Position numbers and translations under genes: made by a program
Assembly: GCA_018712465.1 (NCBI GenBank)
Contig: DVGY01000090.1
Coordinates: forward strand, 1 to 21,592
DNA length: 21,592 nucleotides
Direction of reading: 5' to 3'
Source: Candidatus Egerieicola pullicola
GTDB taxonomy: Bacteria > Bacillota > Clostridia > Oscillospirales > Ruminococcaceae
In this document: one piece after another, positions 1 through 6,479 of the stretch
Position numbering within the stretch: position 1 is the stretch's first letter
Layout: every line of letters begins with the position of its first letter
The notes under the pieces: model-generated
Database searches by the model: none
Told to the model about the DNA's origin: nothing
What the model saw: the letters and a program-made list of their open reading frames with translations, nothing else

Positions 1-404
1 CTATAATAAGTCACATCTTCTAGGGAAACGTTTTTTTCCTCTGCCATTTGATCATAGGGATTCTTCACCCCAGGTTCAATGGCAAATTCCGAAACAATCT
101 GCTCTCCGTTGGAGAACTTAATGATTACATAGCCGTTGGGCTGGCCGTCATCCACAATGTCCACGCAGTAGCCGGAAAGCTGGTCGGTTTCATCGTAGAA
201 AGGAATCACATCTCCGGATTCCAAACCGGGATTTTCGAACACCACATCCACAAAGCTAACTGCATAAGCCGCCGCATTTTCTCGGTTGATTTCTTCCAGG
301 GTTTTTGCGTCCGACGCAAAAACAGTGAAGGGAACCGCGCCCAGCAGCATGGTCAGGGCCAGCAGAGAAGCGATGAATTTTTTCAGTCATGAATGTTTCC
401 TCAT
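1..404 (-). CDS. Putative secreted protein, N-terminal part, runs off window; in-frame TGA near start
   Basis: The minus-strand frame that stays open to the window edge encodes a classic signal peptide (Lys-Lys, then a hydrophobic stretch ending in VPFTVFA, cleavage probably after FA), followed by about 105 residues of an acidic extracytoplasmic protein with the segments FYDETDQLSGYCVDI and PNGYVIIKFSNGEQ. That pattern resembles the pro-region of secreted Clostridia cysteine peptidases, but the resemblance is from memory and weak; no catalytic residues are in view. The best start is ATG at 404-402, with AGGAGG eight bases upstream. However, codon 6 of that frame is TGA (389-387), directly before the signal peptide. 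Alternatively, one extra A in the six-A run at 378-383 would join ATG 390-388 to the signal peptide. As written, translation would need a CTG start or a later ATG. It may be a broken gene, a weakly expressed one, or a sequence error. Confidence 0.5.
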
Positions 405-555
405 CGGGAAAACCTCCTTTACATCTTGCAAATTCTAAATTGTCAAACTTCCAATATCCACAATGCTGTGAAGCTTCTTCCCGGCCCATAGGACTCACCT
501 CTTTCTCTTTGTAATCTAGCCATTTTGAAAAGGTCTATTTCTCTTTCTTAATTTT

Positions 556-584
556 ATTGTATCAAAATAAAAATTATTTTTCAA
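556..584 (-). promoter_or_regulatory. Sigma-A type promoter for the left-edge secreted gene
   Basis: On the minus strand TTGAAA (584-579) is followed by a 17-base spacer and TACAAT (561-556), in very AT-rich DNA. It would start a transcript near 549, about 145 bases before the ATG at 404. A second start, ATG 489-487 with AGGTGA in front, lies in the leader and opens a 77-codon frame (489 to 256) that runs past the signal-peptide start in another frame. Confidence 0.6.
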
Positions 585-697
585 GTAAAAAATCTATACA
601 ATTTTGTGGATTTTGATAAATAAAAAATGATTTTATTCTATATTATCACATTCTACAAGAAATAGTAGCATTTTTTAATTGCCCAAAATCCAGGCAT

Positions 698-730
698 AAC
701 AAAAGGACGCATCCAAAATCAGACACGTCC
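698..730 (-). terminator. Terminator attached to the ispD tail fragment
   Basis: Minus strand: GGACGTGTC and GATGCGTCC form a nine-pair stem (two GU pairs) around an eight-base loop, followed by TTTTGTT. The sequence is a diverged copy of the terminator behind the intact ispD at 3994-4025. Confidence 0.65.
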
Positions 731-742
731 CAAACAAGGCGT

Positions 743-826
743 TTAGTTGTTTTGCTGCGGATGTTCTTCCTCCCGTCCAGCCAAAATCCCCTCCGCCAAA
801 GGCAGATCCTCCGGGGTGGTGATTTT
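743..826 (-). pseudogene. Fragment copying the 3' end of ispD
   Basis: Bases 779-826 are identical, over 48 bases, to 4086-4133 inside ispD. Translated, the fragment reads KITTPEDLPLAEGILA, then diverges to GREEEHPQQNN before a TAA at 745-743, whereas ispD continues QREQESNTQESNTME. Homology carries on past the stop codon into the terminator at 698-730. Nothing upstream of KITTPED resembles IspD, so only about 5 percent of the gene is present and it cannot encode an active enzyme. It lies just downstream of paralog A's terminators, on the same strand as the intact ispD. It is probably a relic of a duplication or rearrangement that involved the ispD region. Confidence 0.75.
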
Positions 827-843
827 ATTATAGCAGAAATCCT

Positions 844-903
844 GCCGGAAAGCAAAAACTTTCTTCCGGCAAAACAGAACGGCCTGCCGGAAAGCAAGCC
901 GTT
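844..903 (-). terminator. Tandem hairpin terminators of the paralog B-A operon
   Basis: Just after the paralog A stop, the minus strand has AACGGCTTGC/GCAGGCCGTT (903-894 with 887-878, ten pairs, six-base loop) followed by CTGTTTTG. A second stem, GCCGGAA/TTCCGGC (870-864 with 850-844), follows. The first hairpin also has a T run on the plus strand (902-906), so it could act in both directions. It resembles the hairpin at 3962-3983. Confidence 0.65.
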
Positions 904-914
904 TTTCGTACTAT

Positions 915-2108
915 TTATGCCACCGCCTCTGCCAAGGCAATGAGCTCCTCCTGGGTCATGGGAGCAGTACAGCGGATCTGAAGGGTGCAGTAGCCGTCGA
1001 TCCAGCCGATCTCCGCCACGTCATCGTTGATGTGAACAAAAGCAGGGTTGCCGTTGACTTGGGCCTCCTGAACAGAATTGGGATCCGCCAGTTCTTCCCA
1101 ACTGATGCCTTGAAAGGGAAAATAGAGCTGGCCGTTTCCATTGTCCTGCTTAAAAAACTGTCCCGGCCCGGTGCAGCAGGAGTAGGAGATCAATTCTCCT
1201 TCCTCATTTCGGTACTTTTCCTGGATAGAATACCCGAATTCCGCCCAACTGCCATCCAGAGTATAGCCTTCCGGCGGAGAAAAAGCCAGCAGTTGAGGTT
1301 GATCCGGCACCGCCGGGCTTCCCTCAGACCGATAGGATTCTGTACTGGACCAAACCGAGCCATCCTCTTTGGTTTCGTTGATTACCCGCCCGGGGACCAG
1401 GGTCAGGGGCACCACCTCAGTTTTCACTGCAATGGGCTCCCGCTGCGCCTGATAATCCACCCGAGAGATCAGCTCCAGCATCTGATTGACTTCCATGGCC
1501 TGAGTACAGGAAAGGTGGAGCAGAGATTGGTCATGCACCCAATACACACCGGTGCAGGTGACTTTTACAGGATTCCAATTTTCATCCAGGTCACTGTCCG
1601 GCTGCTGATAGTAAATTACCTGGGTGTCTCCAAACTGCACCTCCTGAATGGAGGCGGGATCCAAATTGCCGCTGATGCTGTAGGAATCGGTGCTGTCCGG
1701 CCGGGTGAGCAGTTGTTCCCCTGCCGGGCGCTGGCCAAAAGTCAATTTCACCCCTTCCGGGGATTGATAGCGGTCACAGTACCAGTCCCAGGTCATATTA
1801 ACGTAGCTTCGGGGCAGAGTATCCGGTACATACCCCTCCATGGCGTTTTCCGTTTGGGTCCAACCTTCCGGGAGATGGAGTTCATAGCAGGGAAGCTCCA
1901 AATTGGCGGCGGTGGTTTGGTCCACTTCCCCCTTCACAGCGCAGTAGGTAATGGCGTTAGTGTTCTGGTCCCGGCGGACGTCAAAGGGCTTGTATTCTTC
2001 CCGGGTCTGCCCCAGCCACAGCCAAAGGAAAATGGCAGCGGCCAGCAGAATCGCACCGGCCGGAAAAGCGATGCAGAGAATCCGCTTTGTTTTTTTGGTC
2101 AGGGTCAT
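915..2108 (-). CDS. Membrane-anchored protein with two DUF4367-like modules (paralog A)
   Basis: A 397-residue protein. It has a basic start (MTLTKKTKR), one transmembrane helix at about residues 10-32, and a large outside domain. The outside part appears to hold two related modules. The first ends in GVYWVHDQSLLHLSC...NQMLELISRVD, and the second in NGNPAFVHINDDVAEIGWIDGYCTLQIRC...TQEELIALAEAV. The second matches the shape of the DUF4367 family as I remember it (a beta-rich domain ending in an EELI-x-IAES-like helix), often found in Clostridia membrane proteins linked to ECF sigma factors, although no sigma gene is present here. It follows paralog B by 36 bases, so the two are probably one operon. 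The ribosome site lies in AGAAAGGACGTGA, shared with paralogs B and C. Function unknown. Confidence 0.75.
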   Translation of the reverse strand: MTLTKKTKRILCIAFPAGAILLAAAIFLWLWLGQTREEYKPFDVRRDQNTNAITYCAVKGEVDQTTAANLELPCYELHLPEGWTQTENAMEGYVPDTLPRSYVNMTWDWYCDRYQSPEGVKLTFGQRPAGEQLLTRPDSTDSYSISGNLDPASIQEVQFGDTQVIYYQQPDSDLDENWNPVKVTCTGVYWVHDQSLLHLSCTQAMEVNQMLELISRVDYQAQREPIAVKTEVVPLTLVPGRVINETKEDGSVWSSTESYRSEGSPAVPDQPQLLAFSPPEGYTLDGSWAEFGYSIQEKYRNEEGELISYSCCTGPGQFFKQDNGNGQLYFPFQGISWEELADPNSVQEAQVNGNPAFVHINDDVAEIGWIDGYCTLQIRCTAPMTQEELIALAEAVA

Positions 2109-2144
2109 AGAAGGTCACGTCCTTTCTCGCTTTAAGGTCCGGCA

Positions 2145-3254
2145 TTATCCTTCCGGAATTTCCACCGTTTCCGCCAAGGCAATGAGCTCCTCCTGGGTCA
2201 TGGGGGTATCGACGGTAAGGGAATAGGTGCGGTATCCCTCCACCCAGCCGATTTCGCACCCATCTTCCGTCAAGTACACAAAGGCAGGATTCCCGTGGAC
2301 CGTGGCATCCAAAATGGCGTCGGAATCGGTTGCGTTGGACATAATGCCGAAGCCGCCTTCCCGGCTGCCGTTGGAATTGCAGGCATTGCTGCCCAGCCAG
2401 CAATCCAGACGAATCCATTTCTGGTTATCTTCGGAATGATAGTATCCCCAGGTGTAAAAATCCGGATTTCCGTGGTTGTTGTTTTCTTCATAAAGTTCCG
2501 AAATCAAATACCCCTCCGGGGGCTGGGAAAAACCGACGAACTGAGCGTCCTGGGGAATCTCCGGATTCCCTTCCGAACGGGGACGAGTGACGATAGCGGA
2601 ATAGGTATTCTCTCCCATCAAAATGGGGGTGTAACTGCCTCGGGCCAGGGTCAACGGGGAATGAATGGGCTGACGGTCTCCCTGGGTATCCACCCGGCTC
2701 ACCAACTCCAGCATCTGATTGAGATCCGCTCCTGGAGCGTAGCGGTAGGAAATAGTAAACAAGGTGGGCCCATCCACCCAATACACTTCCGTGTGATAAC
2801 CCAGGTCCCGCCCAGATTCTTCTTCCTGCCAATAGATCACCTGAAAATTCCCAAATTGAACCTCCTGTCCCGCAGGAAGGGTGTCGCCCTCCACAGCATA
2901 TTGTTGGGAAAAGGTCAGAGTAGTGTAATCGTTTTCCAGGCTTTGATATTCATCCACATAACCGGTGGAAAACCGGTCGGCATACTCCGCCGCATTCAAA
3001 GTTTGAGTCCAGCCTTCCGGCGGAGTAAAAGATGCCATGGGCAGAGGGAGAGAACGGTTTTCTTCCTCTTTGGGAGAGCCTTCCAAAACGGTGTAGCCCA
3101 TCAGTTCCCCAGTGGTTTGGTTGTATAAGGGTTCCAGCGCTTTGGGCGTGTCCCGCCCCAGCAAAAGCCAGAGGATCACTGCGGCGGCAATCACTGCCAA
3201 GGCGGCGGGAAGGGCAATCAGCAGAATCCGTTTTTTCTTTTTGGTCAGGGTCAT
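2145..3254 (-). CDS. Membrane-anchored protein with two DUF4367-like modules (paralog B)
   Basis: A 369-residue protein and the first gene of the B-A operon. The N-terminus (MTLTKKKKRILLIALPAAL) gives a basic inside end and one membrane helix at about residues 9-33. The first outside module ends in EVYWVDGPTLFTISY...LNQMLELVSRVD, and the second in VHGNPAFVYLTEDGCEIGWVEGYRTYSLTV...TQEELIALAETVE. It is shorter than and clearly diverged from A and C, which resemble each other more, so B probably split off first. A promoter with TTGCAA-17-TATACT sits 45-73 bases upstream. The start ATG is preceded by GGAAAGGACGTGA. No catalytic motif is visible; a role in sensing or binding at the cell surface is only a guess. 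Confidence 0.75.
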   Translation of the reverse strand: MTLTKKKKRILLIALPAALAVIAAAVILWLLLGRDTPKALEPLYNQTTGELMGYTVLEGSPKEEENRSLPLPMASFTPPEGWTQTLNAAEYADRFSTGYVDEYQSLENDYTTLTFSQQYAVEGDTLPAGQEVQFGNFQVIYWQEEESGRDLGYHTEVYWVDGPTLFTISYRYAPGADLNQMLELVSRVDTQGDRQPIHSPLTLARGSYTPILMGENTYSAIVTRPRSEGNPEIPQDAQFVGFSQPPEGYLISELYEENNNHGNPDFYTWGYYHSEDNQKWIRLDCWLGSNACNSNGSREGGFGIMSNATDSDAILDATVHGNPAFVYLTEDGCEIGWVEGYRTYSLTVDTPMTQEELIALAETVEIPEG

Positions 3255-3298
3255 AAGGGGTCACGTCCTTTCCGGTTATTAAAATTTTTTCCACTTTT

Positions 3299-3327
3299 AG
3301 TATAGCAAAAAATATATTTTCTTGCAA
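3299..3327 (-). promoter_or_regulatory. Promoter of the paralog B-A operon
   Basis: Minus strand TTGCAA (3327-3322), 17-base spacer, TATACT (3304-3299). Its -10 context, TATACTAAAA, is the same as that in front of paralog C. Confidence 0.65.
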
Positions 3328-3453
3328 TCCAAAGTTTTTCTCTTGATTTTGTGCATTCCTCCAAAAGAAAACTATTTTTTCGAAAAGCTGTCTCCTTTTT
3401 CTTGAAAGAAGGATTGAAATGAGATGGTAATGTTCCGATTTGAAACTTTCCCC

Positions 3454-3482
3454 TTGACAACCGCTGTTCCCGGTGATATAGT
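3454..3482 (+). promoter_or_regulatory. Promoter of the SMR exporter gene
   Basis: TTGACA (3454-3459), 17-base spacer, TATAGT (3477-3482); a start near 3489 is expected. It drives a leader of about 125 bases that contains the riboswitch-like element. Confidence 0.75.
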
Positions 3483-3488
3483 ACGGAA

Positions 3489-3579
3489 TGCAAAAAGAAT
3501 ACAAACTTGCCGCCGGGTAAGAAGAGCGTTGATGTTTGCATCGTTAGGCCTTGAAGATGCAGACCTCAGCGCTTTTTTG
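3489..3579 (+). promoter_or_regulatory. Candidate guanidine-IV (mepA-type) riboswitch with terminator
   Basis: Two hairpins fill the leader. P1 is CTTGCC/GGTAAG (3506-3511 with 3516-3521) with loop GCCG. P2 is an 18-base arm (3525-3542) pairing with 3556-3573, 17 of 18 positions, around a 13-base loop that contains GGCC. It is followed by six T, so P2 is also an intrinsic terminator. GCC in loop 1 (3512-3514) can pair with GGC in loop 2 (3547-3549), a kissing-loop layout like the one I recall for guanidine-IV RNAs. CAAAC (3502-3506) can pair with GTTTG in the 5' arm of P2 (3534-3538), giving a possible antiterminator. The downstream gene is a SugE/Gdx-type guanidinium exporter, which fits the ligand. 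The class assignment is inference; a regulated terminator is well supported by the pairing. Confidence 0.65.
3525..3578 (+). terminator. Leader terminator in front of the SMR gene
   Basis: This is the P2 stem of the leader: an 18-position stem with one mismatch, directly followed by TTTTTT (3573-3578). It ends about 35 bases before the SMR start codon, so it would stop transcription before the gene unless it is prevented from folding. Confidence 0.8.
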
Positions 3580-3612
3580 TTTGTCCGGGGCCAACGAAAG
3601 GAAGTTTTTCAA

Positions 3613-3930
3613 ATGCCATGGTTTTTCTTAATTATCGCGGGACTGCTGGAAGTAGCCTGGTCCACCTGCCTGAAGTTTTCCAACGGACTCACCAACGTAA
3701 AATTCACCATTTTCACCATTGTGGGAATGATTTTAAGTTTCCTCTGCCTGGCCCAAGCTACCAAAACGCTGCCCTTAGGCACCTCTTACGCCATCTGGAC
3801 CGGCATTGGAGCTTTGGGCGCTGTAATTACAGGGATCATTTTGTTCCACGAAGCGGTCACGCCGCTGCGTCTGCTGTTTGTCGCCCTGCTCATTGCCGGA
3901 ATTGTGGGGTTGGAAATTACCTCGGAGTAA
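3613..3930 (+). CDS. Small multidrug resistance family exporter, SugE/Gdx guanidinium type
   Basis: A 105-residue protein with four hydrophobic helices, the normal SMR length. The start MPWFFLIIAGLLEVAW aligns with E. coli SugE (Gdx), including the coupling glutamate at residue 13 and Trp16. The LKFSNGLTN stretch, PLGTSYAIWTGIGALGAVITGI and the late HEAVTP segment are also SugE-like. Proteins of this subtype export guanidinium in exchange for protons and work as dual-topology dimers in the cytoplasmic membrane; some members export quaternary ammonium compounds instead. ATG 3613 is chosen because AGGAAG lies nine bases upstream and because it gives the family N-terminus; an upstream in-frame extension would cover the leader RNA. 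It is a single-gene transcript, probably controlled by the leader riboswitch, and ends at the 3957-3990 terminator. Confidence 0.9.
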   Translation: MPWFFLIIAGLLEVAWSTCLKFSNGLTNVKFTIFTIVGMILSFLCLAQATKTLPLGTSYAIWTGIGALGAVITGIILFHEAVTPLRLLFVALLIAGIVGLEITSE

Positions 3931-3956
3931 GTTTCCTTTCGCCTGTCCAATCAAGA

Positions 3957-3990
3957 AAAAAGGCTTGCCGTCTGAAGCAGGCCGTTTTTT
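3957..3990 (+). terminator. Terminator of the SMR gene
   Basis: GGCTTGC (3962-3968) pairs with GCAGGCC (3977-3983), followed by GTTTTTT. A runs precede the stem, so it can also act on the minus strand. Confidence 0.8.
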
Positions 3991-3993
3991 ATA

Positions 3994-4025
3994 GAAAAAA
4001 AGACGCATCCACTGTGGGATACGTC
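3994..4025 (-). terminator. Terminator of the ispD transcript
   Basis: Minus strand GACGTATCC (4025-4017) and GGATGCGTC (4010-4002) form a nine-position stem with loop CACAGTG-like bases, followed by a run of seven T. A diverged copy lies at 698-730. Confidence 0.8.
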
Positions 4026-4037
4026 CAAACAAAACGC

Positions 4038-4757
4038 TTATTCCATTGTATTGCTTTCTTGGGTATTGCTTTCCTGCTCCCGCTGAGCCAAAATCCCCTC
4101 CGCCAAAGGCAGATCCTCCGGGGTGGTGATTTTCAGGTTGGTGTAACTGCCCGGGGTGAGATACACCCGTCCTCCGGAAAGGCGGAACACCTGGCAATCA
4201 TCCGTCAGATCCAAGCCCAGACGCTTGGCCTCAGCCATGCCCGCCCGGTACCAGGCAGCGTCAAAAATCTGAGGAGTTTGGGCACAGCGCAGCCGGTCTC
4301 GGGGCGGAGTGAGCTCCAAAAAGCCTTCCCCGTCCATCTGCTGAATGGTGTCCTTTACCGGCACAGAGAGACAGGCGCCTCCATATTCGCGGGCATCTGC
4401 CAGACAACTGGCAATCTCCTCGGCAGTTACCAAAGGGCGGGCGGCATCATGAATGGCGTAAAACTTAGCTTTGCCAGACATCGTCTGCACCCCAGCCGCC
4501 ACCGACTGCTGCCGAGTCTTTCCTCCGGGGATGACCTGCACCGGGAAGGGCAGCTCCAGCTCTTCCAGCTGCTGCCGTACCTTTCCCAGCAAATCCTGCC
4601 GGGTAACCGCCACCATGGCGCAGATGTCCGGGCAGGAGGCAAAGGCCTTGGCGCTGTGCTGCAGCACCGTATATCCGCCCAGCTTCAACAGCAATTTATC
4701 CTGTCCCATACGGCTGCCGCTGCCTGCCGCCGCCAGAATCACCCCAACGTCTTTCAT
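4038..4757 (-). CDS. ispD: 2-C-methyl-D-erythritol 4-phosphate cytidylyltransferase
   Basis: IspD joins CTP to methylerythritol 4-phosphate, the third step of the MEP isoprenoid pathway, in the cytoplasm. The nucleotide-binding signature AAAGSGSRMGQDK is at residues 9-21, IHDAARPLV at about 102-110, VKDTI near 135, and RCAQTPQIF near 157-165, followed by a TDD motif. All are in family order, and the 239-residue length is normal. ATG 4757 is chosen because it gives the usual short N-terminus with AAAGGAAG upstream. GTG 4766-4764, which overlaps the corC-like stop, is an alternative that adds three residues. The gene is translationally coupled to the CorC-type gene upstream. Its C-terminus ends in a small internal repeat (ESNTQESNT). 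Bases 4086-4133 are duplicated exactly at 779-826. Confidence 0.93.
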   Translation of the reverse strand: MKDVGVILAAAGSGSRMGQDKLLLKLGGYTVLQHSAKAFASCPDICAMVAVTRQDLLGKVRQQLEELELPFPVQVIPGGKTRQQSVAAGVQTMSGKAKFYAIHDAARPLVTAEEIASCLADAREYGGACLSVPVKDTIQQMDGEGFLELTPPRDRLRCAQTPQIFDAAWYRAGMAEAKRLGLDLTDDCQVFRLSGGRVYLTPGSYTNLKITTPEDLPLAEGILAQREQESNTQESNTME

Positions 4758-4762
4758 AACCG

Positions 4763-6259
4763 TCACTTCTTCCTTTCCGCATGGACGGAAGCCCGTTCTT
4801 CCAGGTCTGGTTCTTGTTCCGATTCTTTTTCTTTATTTTTGGATTTCTCCTGTTTTTCCTTTTCCTTGGTCCGTTCTTTTTCCTGCTTTTCTTTCTCCTT
4901 CGCTTCTTTGGCCTTTTCCTTTTCCGCCTTCTTCTCCCGGTCTTCCCCGGTAAACAGGTCCAGTGCCTTATCCGCCAAGGACTTTTCTTCCTCTTCCTTG
5001 CGGGGTTTGGGAAGCACGGCAATCAGCATCTTTTCGATCCGCCGGTTCTTCACCTGGGAGATGGTAACCTCCATCCGGCAGGCGGTGAAGGTGTCCCCGT
5101 TGGCGGGGATCCGCTCCAGCTCCTCCAAAGCCCAGCCTCCCATGCTGGCAGCTTCGCAGGTAAAGCCGATTTCCTTGGCGTCCAATCCCGCCAGCTCAAA
5201 GAAGTCTTCGGGGGCCATATCCCCGCTGACCTGGTAAAGGTTGTCTTCCAACTGAATGCACTGGTGCTCCACTACGTCGCTTTCATCCCAGATGTCCCCA
5301 ACCAGCTCTTCCAGCATATCCTCCAAGGTCACAATGCCCAAAGTGCCGCCGTACTGGTCGGTGACCACCACCAGGTGCTTTTTGGTGTGCTGAATCTCTC
5401 GAAGCAGCTCGCTGATCCGCTTCGTGGGAGGAACAAACAAAGGCCGCTGCATCAGGGTGTGAATATCCACATTGGCGCGGCCTCGGTAGGCCCGGAAGAA
5501 ATCCTTAAAATACAGGATGCCAATGATGTCGTCGATGCTGTCCCGGTAGATGGGCAGCCGGGAATAGCCGTACTGGAAAAACAGCTTTTCGATTTCCTGA
5601 TTGGAGGCGGTTTCCTCCGCCCCGATCACGTCCACCCGAGGGGTGAGAATATCCTCTACTGTGGTTTCGTCAAAGTCCAGGGCAGACTGGACCAAATCGC
5701 TTTCCTGCTTTTCCAGCACCCCTTCGCTTTCGCTTTCTTCAATGATGTACTTCAATTCTTCCTCGGTGACCTTGGGCTCATTGGCAGGGCCCTTCACCAT
5801 CTTCTTCCCCAGCTTCTGGATCCACATCAGCACCACCGTCACCGGGGTGAACAGCACCGTCAGAAACCGGATGATGCCGCTGACGGTTTGAGCATAGCCA
5901 TCGGGGTTGACCTTGGCTAAGGTTTTGGGCAGCACCTCTCCGAAGATCAGCACCACCACGGTAATTACTGCCGTGGAGAGCACGGCGCCGCTGGCCCCAA
6001 ACCAGGTGGTAAACAGCACGGTGCCGATGGAGGAAGCGGAAAGATTGACGATGTTGTTGCCCACCAGCACCGTAGCGATGGTGCGGTCGTAGTCCTCCGC
6101 GATTTTATAAGCCCGGCGGGCCCGTTTGCTGGTTTCCCCCATGTTTTTCAACCGCAGCTTATTGGCAGTGGTGTAGGCAGTTTCCGAACCGGAAAAAAAG
6201 GCGGAAAGAGCGATGCACACTAATAGAAATACAATCAATAGTACCGACGAAGGGTCCAC
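4763..6259 (-). CDS. CorC/HlyC-family (CNNM + CBS) membrane protein with long charged tail
   Basis: A 498-residue protein. An N-terminal CNNM (DUF21) membrane domain covers about residues 5-150, with FSGSETAYTTAN after the first helix and VLIFGEVLPKTLAK in the third. A paired CBS module follows (about 200-325: TPRVDVIGAEE, YSRLPIYRDSIDDIIGILYFKD, HLVVVTDQYGGTLGIVTLEDMLEELVGDI), then a CorC_HlyC domain (about 335-415). Family members are linked to magnesium or cobalt transport or tolerance; the older hemolysin name is unlikely to describe the function. From about residue 417 the protein carries an 82-residue Lys/Glu-rich tail, which is not typical. The start is GTG at 6259, with AAAAGGAGTG about ten bases before it. 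The stop overlaps the possible GTG start of ispD (GTGA). Confidence 0.88.
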   Translation of the reverse strand: MDPSSVLLIVFLLVCIALSAFFSGSETAYTTANKLRLKNMGETSKRARRAYKIAEDYDRTIATVLVGNNIVNLSASSIGTVLFTTWFGASGAVLSTAVITVVVLIFGEVLPKTLAKVNPDGYAQTVSGIIRFLTVLFTPVTVVLMWIQKLGKKMVKGPANEPKVTEEELKYIIEESESEGVLEKQESDLVQSALDFDETTVEDILTPRVDVIGAEETASNQEIEKLFFQYGYSRLPIYRDSIDDIIGILYFKDFFRAYRGRANVDIHTLMQRPLFVPPTKRISELLREIQHTKKHLVVVTDQYGGTLGIVTLEDMLEELVGDIWDESDVVEHQCIQLEDNLYQVSGDMAPEDFFELAGLDAKEIGFTCEAASMGGWALEELERIPANGDTFTACRMEVTISQVKNRRIEKMLIAVLPKPRKEEEEKSLADKALDLFTGEDREKKAEKEKAKEAKEKEKQEKERTKEKEKQEKSKNKEKESEQEPDLEERASVHAERKK

Positions 6260-6295
6260 AGAAAGTACACTCCTTTTTTCAATTTATTTATCTTA

Positions 6296-6324
6296 AGTGT
6301 AGCAAATCAGCGAGGGATTGTCAA
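6296..6324 (-). promoter_or_regulatory. Promoter of the corC-like / ispD operon
   Basis: Minus strand TTGACA (6324-6319), 17-base spacer, TACACT (6301-6296). The early transcribed sequence ACTTAAGATAAA is shared with the murA promoter region. Confidence 0.75.
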
Positions 6325-6333
6325 TGAAGGAAA

Positions 6334-6366
6334 CCGGAAATTTTGGCGAGAATTTCCGGCTTTTTG
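6334..6366 (+). terminator. Plus-strand terminator hairpin between divergent genes
   Basis: CCGGAAATT (6334-6342) pairs perfectly with AATTTCCGG (6351-6359), eight-base loop, followed by CTTTTTG on the plus strand. No plus-strand gene ends here: the gene to the left is on the minus strand. Confidence 0.6.
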
Positions 6367-6392
6367 CACAAAAACCCCCTTTTAATTTTGGA

Positions 6393-6422
6393 TTGTAAAA
6401 GAAAACCTATCTATGTTATACT
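6393..6422 (+). promoter_or_regulatory. Promoter of paralog C
   Basis: TTGTAA (6393-6398), 18-base spacer, TATACT (6417-6422), about 58 bases before the ATG at 6480. Confidence 0.55.
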
Positions 6423-6479
6423 AAAATTAGAAAATGTCCCAAGCCACAAAAATATCTCTCCAGAAAGGACGTGAAACCA

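Larger units (their letters stand above)
405..914. other. Intergenic stretch: leader and promoter, AT-rich spacer, ispD tail copy and terminators
   Basis: There is no complete gene here. Bases 405-555 are the leader of the left-edge gene, 556-584 its promoter, and 590-697 a very AT-rich spacer in which I see nothing else. Bases 698-826 are a partial copy of the ispD 3' end plus terminator. Bases 841-903 hold two hairpins that end the paralog operon. A 15-base direct repeat, CCTGCCGGAAAGCAA, occurs at 841-855 and 883-897, once in each hairpin. Confidence 0.6.

Noticed and set aside
387..389. In-frame TGA as selenocysteine or a recoded stop
   Set aside because: It comes before the signal peptide, no SECIS-like context is apparent, and TGA ends recD2, murA and the corC-like gene normally.
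646..897. 83-codon minus-strand frame over the ispD tail copy
   Set aside because: It reads the ispD fragment and the two hairpins in the wrong frame; it is not a gene.
3618..5237. Long plus-strand open frame (539 codons) across the SMR gene, ispD and the corC-like tail
   Set aside because: It is a shadow of three genes with clear motifs in other frames; its sequence is low complexity and shows no family.
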